NCBI GenBank assembly: GCA_964536025.1
Contig: CAZHXA010000035.1
Span: 1-19,154, forward strand
DNA length: 19,154 nucleotides
Direction of reading: 5' to 3'
Source of the DNA: RGIG4576 sp964536025
GTDB lineage: Bacteria; Bacteroidota; Bacteroidia; Bacteroidales; Muribaculaceae
Both the position numbers and the translations under genes were made by a program. Shown here in pieces: positions 7,138 to 15,779 of this stretch. Below the pieces are notes generated by a model, which was given only the letters and a program-made list of their open reading frames with translations, was not told the origin of the DNA and did not search any database. The stretch's first letter is position 1. The number at the start of each line of letters is the position of its first letter.

Positions 7138-7907
7138 TAAATCAAGGAGAAATAGAATTTTTGGGAACAGGAACTTCTACGGGTATTCCGGTAATAGGAT
7201 GTGGTTGCAAAGTGTGTAAATCGTCTGATTTTAAAGATAAACGTTTACGTACATCGGCAATAGTGCGAATAGGGGGGAAAAACATTTTACTTGATTGTGG
7301 TCCCGATTTTCGCGAACAAATGTTGCGAGCTTCATCACATAAACTTGATATGGCGTTGCTTACTCACAGCCATTATGATCATGTGGGAGGTATTGATGAT
7401 CTTCGTCCATATTGTTACCCCGAACATTTCCCTATATATGCTCAACAAAATGTGCTTGACGATTTAGTGGATCGTGTTCCTTATTGTTTTTATAAGAATC
7501 CTTATCCGGGAGTTCCTCAATTTCAGCTTACAGCAATCGAACCTAATCAACCGATAGTTTTGGGAGATGTGAAAATAGAGGCTTTACCTATATGGCACTA
7601 TAAGTTGTTGATAAATGGTTATAAAATAGGAGATAACCTTGCATATGTTACCGATGCTAAAACCATTGATAACGAAGTGGTTAATAGAATAAAAGGAATA
7701 GAATTACTTATAATAAATTCATTGAGAATAGAACCACACATGTCTCACATGTCGTTGGAAGAAACATTGAAAATAGTAGAACGAATAAAACCCAAGCAAA
7801 CATATCTCATTCACATGAGTCATGATATGGGTATGCACGAAGAAGTTGAAAAAAAGTTGCCCGAAGGAGTAGCTTTTGCTTACGATGGGTTGATTGTAAA
7901 GTTTTAG
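7134..7907 (+). CDS. MBL-fold metallo-hydrolase, PhnP-like
   Basis: Metallo-beta-lactamase-fold hydrolase of 257 residues. HSHYDH (residues 78-83) is the dinuclear metal signature, with a further aspartate in YVTDAK and a late histidine in HMSHDMG. The N-terminal FLGTGTSTGIPVIGCGC with cysteines 23, 25 and 28 resembles the PhnP group, which has a structural zinc site and phosphodiesterase activity on cyclic ribose phosphate. There is no phn operon here, so the substrate is unknown. The ATG overlaps the stop of the upstream lipoprotein gene (ATGA). No signal peptide is present, so it is cytoplasmic. Confidence 0.88.
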   Translation: MINQGEIEFLGTGTSTGIPVIGCGCKVCKSSDFKDKRLRTSAIVRIGGKNILLDCGPDFREQMLRASSHKLDMALLTHSHYDHVGGIDDLRPYCYPEHFPIYAQQNVLDDLVDRVPYCFYKNPYPGVPQFQLTAIEPNQPIVLGDVKIEALPIWHYKLLINGYKIGDNLAYVTDAKTIDNEVVNRIKGIELLIINSLRIEPHMSHMSLEETLKIVERIKPKQTYLIHMSHDMGMHEEVEKKLPEGVAFAYDGLIVKF

Positions 7908-7991
7908 TAAATATAGAGATATTCTTTTGTCATTTTGCTATCTTCACGGATAATTAATACTGAATATTAGTGTTTTTTTTGAGAAAAAACG

Positions 7992-8021
7992 TTGTGTGAA
8001 AGAAAAAATGCTATATATTTG
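7992..8021 (+). promoter_or_regulatory. gdhA promoter
   Basis: TTG (7992-7994), a 19-base spacer and TATATTTG (8014-8021) match the Bacteroidota consensus. The start of transcription should fall within the palindrome that begins at 8022, leaving a leader of about 60 bases. Confidence 0.85.
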
Positions 8022-8043
8022 TATCGGGTTATTTAACCCGATA
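8022..8043. promoter_or_regulatory. Perfect palindrome at the gdhA transcription start (operator or 5' hairpin)
   Basis: TATCGGGTT (8022-8030) and AACCCGATA (8035-8043) are perfect complements around ATTT. It touches the -7 element directly, so a protein bound here would block RNA polymerase. If transcribed, part of it would form a hairpin at the mRNA 5' end. No T-run follows, so it is not a terminator. Confidence 0.75.
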
Positions 8044-8084
8044 TATTAAAATAAACCATTAGAAAACCTATAAATAAACTTATC

Positions 8085-9422
8085 ATGAAGGTAGAAGAAA
8101 TTTTAAGTAACCTTGAGGCTAAACACCCGGGTGAAAAAGAGTACTTGCAAGCCGTAAAGGAAGTATTACTTTCGGTAAAAGACGTTTATAATCAGCACCC
8201 TGAATTTGAAAAGGCTAAAATCATTGAAAGAATGGTTGAACCTGATAGGATTTTCACTTTCCGAGTAACTTGGATAGATGATAAAGGAGAGGTACAAACA
8301 AATCTTGGCTATCGTGTTCAATTTAATAATGCAATCGGTCCATACAAGGGTGGAATACGTTTCCATGCATCAGTGAATTTGTCAATATTGAAGTTCTTAG
8401 GATTTGAACAAACGTTTAAGAATGCTCTTACCACATTGCCTATGGGAGGAGGAAAGGGTGGTTCTGATTTCAGCCCTCGAGGAAAGAGTGATAAGGAAAT
8501 AATGCGTTTCTGTCAAGCTTTCATACTTGAATTATGGCGTAATTTAGGTCCTGACAGAGATGTTCCTGCCGGAGATATTGGCGTAGGAGGTCGTGAAGTT
8601 GGTTATATGTATGGTATGTATAAAAAACTCGCACAAGAACATACCGGAACATTTACCGGCAAAGGACTTGATTTTGGTGGCTCAAAAATTCGTCCCGAAG
8701 CAACAGGTTTCGGTGCTTGCTATTTTGTGAGTGATATGTTGGCTACAACAGGTGAAACTTATGCAGGTAAAACTGTTGCCATTTCCGGATTTGGAAATGT
8801 AGCATGGGGAGCAGCAACAAAAGCAACACAACTTGGAGCTAAAGTAGTAACTATTTCAGGACCTGATGGATATGTATATGACCCTGACGGAATTTCTGGT
8901 GAAAAAATAGATTATATGCTTGAACTTCGTTCTTCAGGAGAAGATATTGTAGCACCTTATGCAAAAAAATATCCTAATGCAACATTCTATGCAGGAAAGA
9001 AGCCTTGGGAAGTTAAGGTGGATATAGCTATGCCGTGTGCAACCCAAAATGAACTTGGTAAAGAAGACGCCGAAATGCTTGTTAAGAATGGGGTGAAAAT
9101 TGTAGGTGAAGTTTCTAATATGGGTTGTACGCCTGAAGCTATTGACACATTTATTGAGAATAAAATTCTTTATGGACCCGGGAAAGCTGTAAATGCCGGT
9201 GGTGTAGCAACTTCGGGACTTGAAATGAGTCAAAATGCAATGCACTTGTCATGGAGTGAAGCCGAAGTTGATGAAAAACTTCATGGAATTATGCGTGACA
9301 TTCACACACAATGTGTTAAGTATGGAACCGAAGGTGATGGATATATCAATTATATGAAAGGTGCTAATATAGCCGGATTTATGAAAGTTGCCAACGCCAT
9401 GATGGGTCAAGGAGTATTATAA
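8085..9422 (+). CDS. gdhA: Glutamate dehydrogenase (hexameric, likely NADP-specific)
   Basis: Catalyses 2-oxoglutarate + ammonium + NAD(P)H to glutamate, a main route of ammonium assimilation in gut Bacteroidota. It has 445 residues, the usual length of small hexameric GDHs. GPYKGGIRFH and LPMGGGKGGSDF carry the substrate- and catalysis-linked lysines, and DVPAGDIGVGGREVGYM follows as in family I enzymes. The Rossmann segment VAISGFGNVAWGAA binds the dinucleotide, and VNAGGVATSGLEMSQN is the conserved late motif. NADP preference is inferred from the family and the absence of an acidic residue right after the glycine motif. It has its own promoter with a palindrome at the start site and its own terminator, consistent with individual, probably nitrogen-linked control. 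Confidence 0.96.
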   Translation: MKVEEILSNLEAKHPGEKEYLQAVKEVLLSVKDVYNQHPEFEKAKIIERMVEPDRIFTFRVTWIDDKGEVQTNLGYRVQFNNAIGPYKGGIRFHASVNLSILKFLGFEQTFKNALTTLPMGGGKGGSDFSPRGKSDKEIMRFCQAFILELWRNLGPDRDVPAGDIGVGGREVGYMYGMYKKLAQEHTGTFTGKGLDFGGSKIRPEATGFGACYFVSDMLATTGETYAGKTVAISGFGNVAWGAATKATQLGAKVVTISGPDGYVYDPDGISGEKIDYMLELRSSGEDIVAPYAKKYPNATFYAGKKPWEVKVDIAMPCATQNELGKEDAEMLVKNGVKIVGEVSNMGCTPEAIDTFIENKILYGPGKAVNAGGVATSGLEMSQNAMHLSWSEAEVDEKLHGIMRDIHTQCVKYGTEGDGYINYMKGANIAGFMKVANAMMGQGVL

Positions 9423-9442
9423 TATATAAATATTCAGATAGT

Positions 9443-9481
9443 AAAGAGTCTTATGGAGGTGTATTCCATAAGACTCTTTTT
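9443..9481 (+). terminator. gdhA terminator
   Basis: A perfect 15-bp stem, AAAGAGTCTTATGGA (9443-9457) with its complement at 9465-9479, around the loop GGTGTAT and followed by a T-run. The opposing leu operon ends at 9512 and may use it in reverse, but the A-run on that side is short. Confidence 0.92.
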
Positions 9482-9511
9482 ATTTGTGATGTATATTAGG
9501 TGTGGCTTAAT

Positions 9512-10573
9512 TTAAGCCTTGTTGATATAGTCAACAATCCATGCACCGATATCGGTTGTTCCATATTTTGCACCACCTTCGACTTGTATCTCGGGGGTAC
9601 GCACATTTGCATCAAGAGATGCATCAACTGCTTTGCGAATCATAGAACCTTCTTCTTTAAGATTGAAGTATTCAAACAGCATGGCGACAGAAAGAATTTG
9701 AGCAAGTGGATTTGCTATGTTCAGTCCCTTAGCTTGTGGCCATGAGCCGTGAATTGGTTCAAAAACGGGAGTGCTTTCTCCGGTTGATGCAGAAGGTAAT
9801 AACCCCATAGAACCGCTAATTACAGAGCCTTCGTCGGTAAGGATGTCGCCAAAGGTGTTTTCAGTGACCATTACATCAAAGAATTTAGGTTCTTGAATCA
9901 TTCTCATAGCGGCATTGTCTACATACATATAATCGGTCTTCACTTCCGGATATTGAGGAGCCATTTCTTGTGCTATTTTTCTCCACAAACGGCTTGATGC
10001 AAGTACGTTGGCTTTATCTACTACTGTGAGGTGCTTGTTGCGTTTCATTGCGTACTCAAATCCTACTTTCAAAATTCGTTCTATTTCAGGACGGGTATAG
10101 TAGTTGGTGTCGTATGCTTTGTCATCATCTTGGTATTTTTCTCCAAAATACATACCTCCGGTTAATTCGCGAATACAAATAAAATCGGCTCCCTCTACGA
10201 GCTCGGGACGTAAAGGCGACTTGTGTAGAAGACATGAAAAAGTTTGTACAGGGCGAATATTAGCAAACAAACCTAATTTTTTACGCATTGCAAGAAGTCC
10301 TTGTTCAGGTCTTACTTTGGCAGTAGGGTTGTTGTCAAATTTTGGATCTCCGACAGCCGAGAATAATACAGCATCGGCATTTTTACACACCTGATAGGTT
10401 TCTTCGGGGAATGGGTCGCCGACTTTATCTATCGCATCGGCACCACAAATGGCATATTCGTAAGATACTTCATGACCGAATTTATTGCATACAGCGGTCA
10501 TTACGTCAACACCTTGTTTTGATATTTCTGGACCTATACCATCACCAGGTAGTACAGCAATTTTTAGTTTCAT
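9512..10573 (-). CDS. leuB: 3-isopropylmalate dehydrogenase
   Basis: Oxidative decarboxylation of 3-isopropylmalate to 2-oxoisocaproate (via the 2-isopropyl-3-oxosuccinate intermediate) with NAD; the same enzyme type can act on 3-methylmalate in the citramalate route to isoleucine. It has 353 residues, normal for LeuB. N-terminal IAVLPGDGIGPEI, the signature region VTENTFGDILTDEGSVISGSMG, the substrate arginines in LLAMRKKLGLFANIRPV, the RELTGGMYFGE loop typical of LeuB, and the nucleotide loop EPIHGSWPQAKG are all seen. It is the last gene of the leuA-leuC-leuD-cimA-leuB operon, starting 12 bases after the cimA-like stop. Confidence 0.96.
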   Translation of the reverse strand: MKLKIAVLPGDGIGPEISKQGVDVMTAVCNKFGHEVSYEYAICGADAIDKVGDPFPEETYQVCKNADAVLFSAVGDPKFDNNPTAKVRPEQGLLAMRKKLGLFANIRPVQTFSCLLHKSPLRPELVEGADFICIRELTGGMYFGEKYQDDDKAYDTNYYTRPEIERILKVGFEYAMKRNKHLTVVDKANVLASSRLWRKIAQEMAPQYPEVKTDYMYVDNAAMRMIQEPKFFDVMVTENTFGDILTDEGSVISGSMGLLPSASTGESTPVFEPIHGSWPQAKGLNIANPLAQILSVAMLFEYFNLKEEGSMIRKAVDASLDANVRTPEIQVEGGAKYGTTDIGAWIVDYINKA

Positions 10574-10585
10574 ATTTTTTTTGAA

Positions 10586-12103
10586 TTAAATATTTTCTAT
10601 AATGTTCAACATTTTTACCGTAGCTTGTATTGCGGCTTCAATTTGGTCGGCATCAAGTCCTCGTGTCTTGATGAGGTGACCTTCATATTCCCAATTGATG
10701 TTTGTTTGAACCAAAGCATCTGTTCTACCTCCGGGAGGTATTGTTACAGAGTAATTAGTCAATAGTGGGAATTTACGATTTAAATTGTCGTTGTATATGC
10801 GTTTAACTGCTTTTACGAAAGCGTCATATTGACCATCACCCACAGCACTCTGTTGGTATTCGGTTCCATCAATGTCGAGTTTTACTGTTGCGGTAGGTCT
10901 AAGCCCTTGAGATAAACTTAGAGCATAATTTACAACTTTTACATGATTCTGTTGAATGTTATGCTTTACGACATCGGCTACAATATAGGGTAAATCGGAT
11001 TGAGTTACGATTTCTTTTTTGTCCCCAAGCTCTATGATGCGTTGAGTAACTTTTTTAATGTCGTCTTCGTTAAGCTCTATGCCTAATGCCTCCAAGTTTT
11101 TCTTTATATTGGCTTTCCCTGAAGTTTTTCCAAGAGCATATTCTCTTTCACGTCCGAACCGTTCAGGAAGTAAATCGTTGAAATAAAGATTACTCTTAGA
11201 ATCGCCATCGGCATGCACTCCGGCACATTGAGTGAATACATTGTCGCCAATAATAGGTTTATTTGATGGAACAATCACACCGGATAATGCTTCCACAATA
11301 TGGCTTATTTTATTTATTTTTGTTTCATCTACACCTGTTTGGACTTTCAGCATATCATGAATAACAGCCACAACGCTCGACATAGGAGCATTACCGGCAC
11401 GTTCGCCAAGTCCGTTGATTGTGCAATGTAAGCCTTTTACACCTACCAATCCGGCAGCAAAGGAGTTGGAAGTAGCAAGGTCATAGTCATTGTGAGCATG
11501 AAAATCGAAGTGAATATTAGGAAAACGTGTTACCATGCGTTTACAATATTCAAAAACTTGATTTGGATTCATAATCCCAAGTGTGTCGGGAAGCATAAAT
11601 CGCTTGATTCTTAAATCTTTCAAGGCATCAACCATATCATATACGTATTGTGGTGATTTAGTAATACCGTTGGACCAATCTTCCAAATATATATTTACTT
11701 CAAGTCCTTCGTTTGTAGCATTATTGACTTCTTTTCTTATGTCAGCCCAATGTTCTTCTGGTGTTTTTTTTAACTGAAGACGACAATGCCTTTCAGAGCC
11801 TTTTGCGAGTAAATTTATTACTTTGCCACCTACATCTTTAATCCATTTAATAGATATTCCGTTGTCGATAAATCCAAGAATTTCTATTCGGTTAAGATTT
11901 CCTGTGCTTCTTGCCCAGTCACAAATTTTAGCAACCGATTCATATTCACCTGAAGATACTCGTGCCGATGCGATTTCAATGCGAGGAACATTTAGTTCAG
12001 TAAGAATTAATTTAGTGATTGATAGTTTTTCAGATGGAGAAAAACTTACACCTGAAGTTTGTTCTCCATCTCGTAGAGTTGTATCTAATAATTCTATTTG
12101 CAT
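10586..12103 (-). CDS. cimA: Leptospira-type (R)-citramalate synthase, LeuA homologue
   Basis: Second 2-isopropylmalate-synthase-like protein of the operon (505 residues from my start). TIM-barrel catalytic domain: LLDTTLRDGEQT with R11 and D12, E141 in YLEDWSNG, HAHND with H202 and H204, NGLGERAGN; then a LeuA-type allosteric dimer domain. From memory it resembles Leptospira CimA along its length (RIEIASARVS, ILGF, NLL-KGS, YLEDWSNG, FTQ-AGVHADGD, IPPGG-TDALV). The residues reported to shape the pyruvate pocket there (L81, L104, Y144) appear here as L76, L99 and Y139. That supports acetyl-CoA + pyruvate to citramalate, the first step of threonine-independent isoleucine synthesis, with LeuCD and LeuB doing the next steps. 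I prefer the ATG at 12103; one at 12157 would overlap leuD and add 18 basic residues. A plain second LeuA remains possible. Confidence 0.82.
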   Translation of the reverse strand: MQIELLDTTLRDGEQTSGVSFSPSEKLSITKLILTELNVPRIEIASARVSSGEYESVAKICDWARSTGNLNRIEILGFIDNGISIKWIKDVGGKVINLLAKGSERHCRLQLKKTPEEHWADIRKEVNNATNEGLEVNIYLEDWSNGITKSPQYVYDMVDALKDLRIKRFMLPDTLGIMNPNQVFEYCKRMVTRFPNIHFDFHAHNDYDLATSNSFAAGLVGVKGLHCTINGLGERAGNAPMSSVVAVIHDMLKVQTGVDETKINKISHIVEALSGVIVPSNKPIIGDNVFTQCAGVHADGDSKSNLYFNDLLPERFGREREYALGKTSGKANIKKNLEALGIELNEDDIKKVTQRIIELGDKKEIVTQSDLPYIVADVVKHNIQQNHVKVVNYALSLSQGLRPTATVKLDIDGTEYQQSAVGDGQYDAFVKAVKRIYNDNLNRKFPLLTNYSVTIPPGGRTDALVQTNINWEYEGHLIKTRGLDADQIEAAIQATVKMLNIIENI

Positions 12104-12128
12104 TTGTTGGTTGTAGTAAGGAAATTTT

Positions 12129-12719
12129 TTATTTATGATTTTTTTCCCATGCTTCAATATCGCTTTTCTTGCTTAAAAGGAAGTCAATGTCGTCATAACC
12201 TTGTAATAAGCAGTTTTTCTTATAAGGGTTAATGTCAAAGGTTTCTTTTTCACCGGTAGCCTCGTTGGTTATGGTTTGTTCTTCAAGATTTACTGTAACA
12301 GTAGTCTTTGGATTGGCTTTTATTGCTTCAAAAAGCGATGCCAAGAAATTTTCACTTACCACAACCGGAAGAACGCAATTATTGAGTGCGTTATTTTTGA
12401 AAATATCGGCAAAAAAGCTTGAAACAACAACTTTAAAACCATATCCGGCAACAGCCCATGCTGCGTGTTCACGGCTTGAACCTGAGCCGAAATTCTTACC
12501 GGCAACAAGTATAGTGCCATTGTAGGTAGGGTCGTTTAGAACAAATGATGGAATTGGATTCCCGTCTTTGTCGTAACGCCAATCTCGGAATAGATTATCG
12601 CCGAAGCCTTGTCGTGAAGTTGCTTTAAGAAAGCGTGCAGGTATTATTTGATCTGTATCTACATTTTCCATTGGTAGTGGAATACAAGTAGAAGAGAATG
12701 TTATAAATTTATCTTTCAT
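12129..12719 (-). CDS. leuD: 3-isopropylmalate dehydratase small subunit
   Basis: Swivelling subunit of isopropylmalate isomerase, which interconverts 2- and 3-isopropylmalate with LeuC. It has 196 residues. VDTDQIIPARFLK (near residue 20) and the GKNFGSGSSREHAAWAV motif (near 74-90) with the substrate-loop serines are classic LeuD. The same complex can hydrate citraconate in the citramalate route. It starts 14 bases after the leuC stop. The following synthase gene begins 25 bases downstream. Confidence 0.96.
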   Translation of the reverse strand: MKDKFITFSSTCIPLPMENVDTDQIIPARFLKATSRQGFGDNLFRDWRYDKDGNPIPSFVLNDPTYNGTILVAGKNFGSGSSREHAAWAVAGYGFKVVVSSFFADIFKNNALNNCVLPVVVSENFLASLFEAIKANPKTTVTVNLEEQTITNEATGEKETFDINPYKKNCLLQGYDDIDFLLSKKSDIEAWEKNHK

Positions 12720-12733
12720 AATAGTGTCGTTTT

Positions 12734-14125
12734 TTAGATTTTAGCCGGGTGAGTTATTTTTCCAGTGATGGCTGCTGCTGCTGCAACAAGTGGTCCTGCC
12801 AAGATTGTGCGTGAGCCCGGACCTTGTCGACCTTCAAAGTTTCGGTTTGATGTGGAAACCGCGTATTTGCCGGTAGGAATTTTATCTTCATTCATAGCCA
12901 AACAAGCCGAGCACCCCGGTTGCCTTAGTTCAAAACCTGCTTCTTCCAATATTTTATCGATACCTTCTTCTCTAATTTGTTTGTCAACTCCCCATGAACC
13001 CGGAACGAGCCAAGCTGTTACATTTTCAGCTTTTTTCTTTCCTTTTACAAATTGAGCAAAAGTGCGGAAGTCCTCAATGCGTCCGTTAGTGCAAGAGCCT
13101 AAAAATACATAGTCTATTTTGTGTCCTTCCAATTTTTGTCCGGGCTTGAATCCCATGTAGTCAAGAGATTTTTGGAAAGAAATTTTTCCGGCGTCATCTA
13201 TTTCTTCAATTGCAGGAATTGTGTCTTCAAGACCCATTCCCATACCGGGATTTGTTCCGTAAGTGATGCGAGGATTGATGTCGGCTGCATTAAAATTTAT
13301 TTCTTTATCAAAAACTGCATCATCGTCACTCTTTAAAGTTTTCCAATAAGCTAAGGCTTTGTCCCAATCTTCTCCTTTTGGAGCAAATTCACGTCCTTTT
13401 ACATATTTAAAAGTGGTCTCATCGGGAGCAATCATGCCGCCTCTTGCTCCCATTTCAATGCTCAGGTTGCACACTGTCATGCGTTCTTCCATAGATAAGT
13501 TGCGAATGGCTTCACCGGCATATTCCACAAAGTATCCTGTAGCTCCTCCTGTAGTCATTTTACTGATTATGTAAAGAGCAATATCTTTGGCTGTAACAAA
13601 TGGTTTGAGCTTGCCGTTTACATTGATACGCATTGTTTTAGGCTTGGGTTGAAGGATGCATTGTGAAGCAAGCACCATTTCTACTTCGCTTGTTCCTATG
13701 CCGAAAGCTACGGCTCCAAAAGCTCCATGAGTGGAAGTGTGACTGTCTCCACACACTATAGTATAACCTGGCAAAGTAAGTCCGTTTTCGGGTCCTATTA
13801 CATGGATTATTCCGTTCTTAGGGTGTCCTAATCCGTATAAAGTAACACCAAATTCATTGGCGTTTTTTGTTAAAGTTTCCACTTGATTGCGTGAAACTGC
13901 ATCTTTAATGGGTTGTTCTTGATGCAATGTGGGAATGTTGTGGTCGGGAGAACAAAAAGTCTTTTCAGGACGAAAAACTTTGATGCCTCTTTCTCTCAAT
14001 CCGGCAAATGCCTGAGGACTTGTAACCTCATGGCAGTAATGGCGGTCGATATAAAGTTGAGAAGGACCACCGGGGATAAGATTCACAACATGTGCGTCCC
14101 ATATTTTATCAAATAATGTATTCAT
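12734..14125 (-). CDS. leuC: 3-isopropylmalate dehydratase large subunit
   Basis: Aconitase-family 4Fe-4S subunit of isopropylmalate isomerase, 463 residues. The three cluster cysteines are visible in GSCTNGRIEDF and in the paired GCSACLAM. VCGDSHTSTHGAFGAVAFGIG is the conserved N-terminal active-site motif, and TSNRNFEGRQG is the C-terminal substrate arginine region. It works with LeuD, encoded 14 bases downstream; leuA ends 30 bases upstream. No anomaly in length or motifs. Confidence 0.97.
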   Translation of the reverse strand: MNTLFDKIWDAHVVNLIPGGPSQLYIDRHYCHEVTSPQAFAGLRERGIKVFRPEKTFCSPDHNIPTLHQEQPIKDAVSRNQVETLTKNANEFGVTLYGLGHPKNGIIHVIGPENGLTLPGYTIVCGDSHTSTHGAFGAVAFGIGTSEVEMVLASQCILQPKPKTMRINVNGKLKPFVTAKDIALYIISKMTTGGATGYFVEYAGEAIRNLSMEERMTVCNLSIEMGARGGMIAPDETTFKYVKGREFAPKGEDWDKALAYWKTLKSDDDAVFDKEINFNAADINPRITYGTNPGMGMGLEDTIPAIEEIDDAGKISFQKSLDYMGFKPGQKLEGHKIDYVFLGSCTNGRIEDFRTFAQFVKGKKKAENVTAWLVPGSWGVDKQIREEGIDKILEEAGFELRQPGCSACLAMNEDKIPTGKYAVSTSNRNFEGRQGPGSRTILAGPLVAAAAAITGKITHPAKI

Positions 14126-14155
14126 GATGAATGAGTATTATATTTTGTTAAGTTT

Positions 14156-15655
14156 TTAATGTACAAATTTATTTATTGCATCAAGAAATGCTTCGGTAGA
14201 AGCTGCAACAATATCGGTATTGGCTGAAAAACCATAATAATGATTTCCTTCGTGTTCTACTGTCATGTGAACTTTACCCACGTCGTTGCTACCTCGTGTA
14301 ATGGCTTGTATAAGGAATTCTTGTACTACCATGTTGCGATGAATAATTTGTTTGATGGCTGTTATTGCGGCATCTACTGGTCCGTTTCCGGTGGCACATG
14401 CTTCAAATTTTTCTCCGGCTATGTTTAATCCTACGCTTGCAACAGGGCGAACGCCTACTCCTGATGTAACTTGCATATATTCGAGTTTTATGCGTGCGTC
14501 TTTATCGCGATGTTTGCCTGCAAGAACAAGAATGTCGTCATCGGTAATGTTTTTCTTGCTGTCGGCAAGTTTTAAGAATTCTTGATAAGCATGGTCAAGA
14601 GCCTCTTTGTCCATTTCTATGCCAAGAACTTGAAGACGATGTTTTAATGCCGCATGTCCGCTTCGTGCAGTAAGTACGATAGAGTTGGTATCTTCAATAC
14701 CCACATCAGAGGGGTTGATTATTTCATAGCTTTCTCTGTTTTTTAATACTCCGTCTTGATGTATGCCCGAAGAGTGAGCAAATGCGTTGCGTCCTACGAT
14801 TGCTTTATTAGGTTGAACAGGCATATTCATGAGACTTGATACCATTTTACTCGTTTTATAGATTTTCGGAGTGTTGATGTTGGTTGTGATGCCAAGATCT
14901 TTGTGACTTTTGAAAATCATAGCCACTTCTTCGAGAGAAGTGTTTCCTGCACGTTCGCCTATGCCGTTAATTGTTACTTCGGCTTGTCGAGCACCGTTAA
15001 GAATACCTGAAATGGTGTTGGCGGTAGCCATACCCAAGTCGTTATGACAGTGAGTGGCAATTGTTACTTTATCGATACCTTTAACGTTGTCAATAAGATA
15101 TTTGATTTTTGCTCCGAATTCTGACGGCAGACAGTATCCTGTTGTGTCGGGAATGTTTATTACTGTAGCACCGGCTTTGATAACGGCTTCAACAACACGA
15201 GCAAGATATTCATTATCGGTACGTCCTGCATCTTCGGCGTAAAATTGAACGTCTTCGACATGTTTTTTTGCATATTTCACACAAGCGATAGCTCGTTCAA
15301 GAATTTCTTCGCGTGTGCTGTTGAATTTATATTTTATATGATAGTCGGAAGTGCCTATTCCTGTGTGTATGCGTTTGCGTTTTGCATATCTTAAAGCTTC
15401 GGCAGCTACATCAATATCTTTTTCAACTGCTCTTGTCAGAGCACATATAGCAGGCCATGTAGTAGCTTTGGATATTTCAATCACCGAGTTGTAGTCACCC
15501 GGACTTGAAACCGGGAATCCAGCTTCTATTACATCTACGCCTAAGTCCTGAAGAGCTTTTGCAACCTGTATTTTTTCTACGGTGTTAAGTTGACATCCGG
15601 GAACTTGTTCGCCGTCTCTCAGTGTAGTGTCGAAGATAAAAAGTCTGTCGCTCAT
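14156..15655 (-). CDS. leuA: 2-isopropylmalate synthase
   Basis: Condenses acetyl-CoA with 2-oxoisovalerate in the committed step of leucine synthesis. It has 499 residues. FDTTLRDGEQVPG carries R13 and D14, HCHNDLG has metal ligands H202 and H204, and NGIGERAGNTSLEEV follows; the C-terminal third is the LeuA allosteric domain that binds leucine. It is clearly distinct from the second synthase in the same operon (here FYAEDAGRTD replaces YLEDWSNG). It is the first structural gene of the operon and sits downstream of the leader with an intrinsic terminator, so readthrough of that terminator should set expression of all five genes. Confidence 0.96.
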   Translation of the reverse strand: MSDRLFIFDTTLRDGEQVPGCQLNTVEKIQVAKALQDLGVDVIEAGFPVSSPGDYNSVIEISKATTWPAICALTRAVEKDIDVAAEALRYAKRKRIHTGIGTSDYHIKYKFNSTREEILERAIACVKYAKKHVEDVQFYAEDAGRTDNEYLARVVEAVIKAGATVINIPDTTGYCLPSEFGAKIKYLIDNVKGIDKVTIATHCHNDLGMATANTISGILNGARQAEVTINGIGERAGNTSLEEVAMIFKSHKDLGITTNINTPKIYKTSKMVSSLMNMPVQPNKAIVGRNAFAHSSGIHQDGVLKNRESYEIINPSDVGIEDTNSIVLTARSGHAALKHRLQVLGIEMDKEALDHAYQEFLKLADSKKNITDDDILVLAGKHRDKDARIKLEYMQVTSGVGVRPVASVGLNIAGEKFEACATGNGPVDAAITAIKQIIHRNMVVQEFLIQAITRGSNDVGKVHMTVEHEGNHYYGFSANTDIVAASTEAFLDAINKFVH

Positions 15656-15682
15656 GTTTAAAATGTTGTTATTACTAAAAAT

Positions 15683-15716
15683 AAAAAAAGACCTTTCTTT
15701 TTGTTGGAGAAAGGTC
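15683..15716 (-). terminator. Attenuator terminator in the leu operon leader
   Basis: On the minus strand GACCTTTCT (15716-15708) pairs with AGAAAGGTC (15698-15690) around the loop CCAACAAAA, followed by seven Ts (15689-15683). It lies between the operon promoter and leuA, 27 bases before the leuA start, so it must be bypassed for the operon to be expressed. Confidence 0.88.
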
Positions 15717-15779
15717 GTATATGCGAGTTATTTATGTTTTTGTTTTACAAAATTCATCATGTATCGATATATAACCTTT
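15710..15779 (-). promoter_or_regulatory. Antiterminator pairing of the leu leader
   Basis: AAAGGTTATATAT (15779-15767) can pair with ATATACGACCTTT (15722-15710): 11 Watson-Crick pairs, one G-U and one mismatch. The downstream partner contains the 5' arm of the terminator, so the two structures exclude each other. The upstream partner begins on the last base of the leader-peptide stop codon, so a ribosome resting at the stop would cover it. Confidence 0.75.

Noticed and set aside
7971..7990. T-run followed by GAGAAAAAAC as a terminator of the hydrolase gene
   Set aside because: Arms consist almost only of A and T and there is no T-run after the stem; it precedes the gdhA promoter and is more likely AT-rich upstream DNA.
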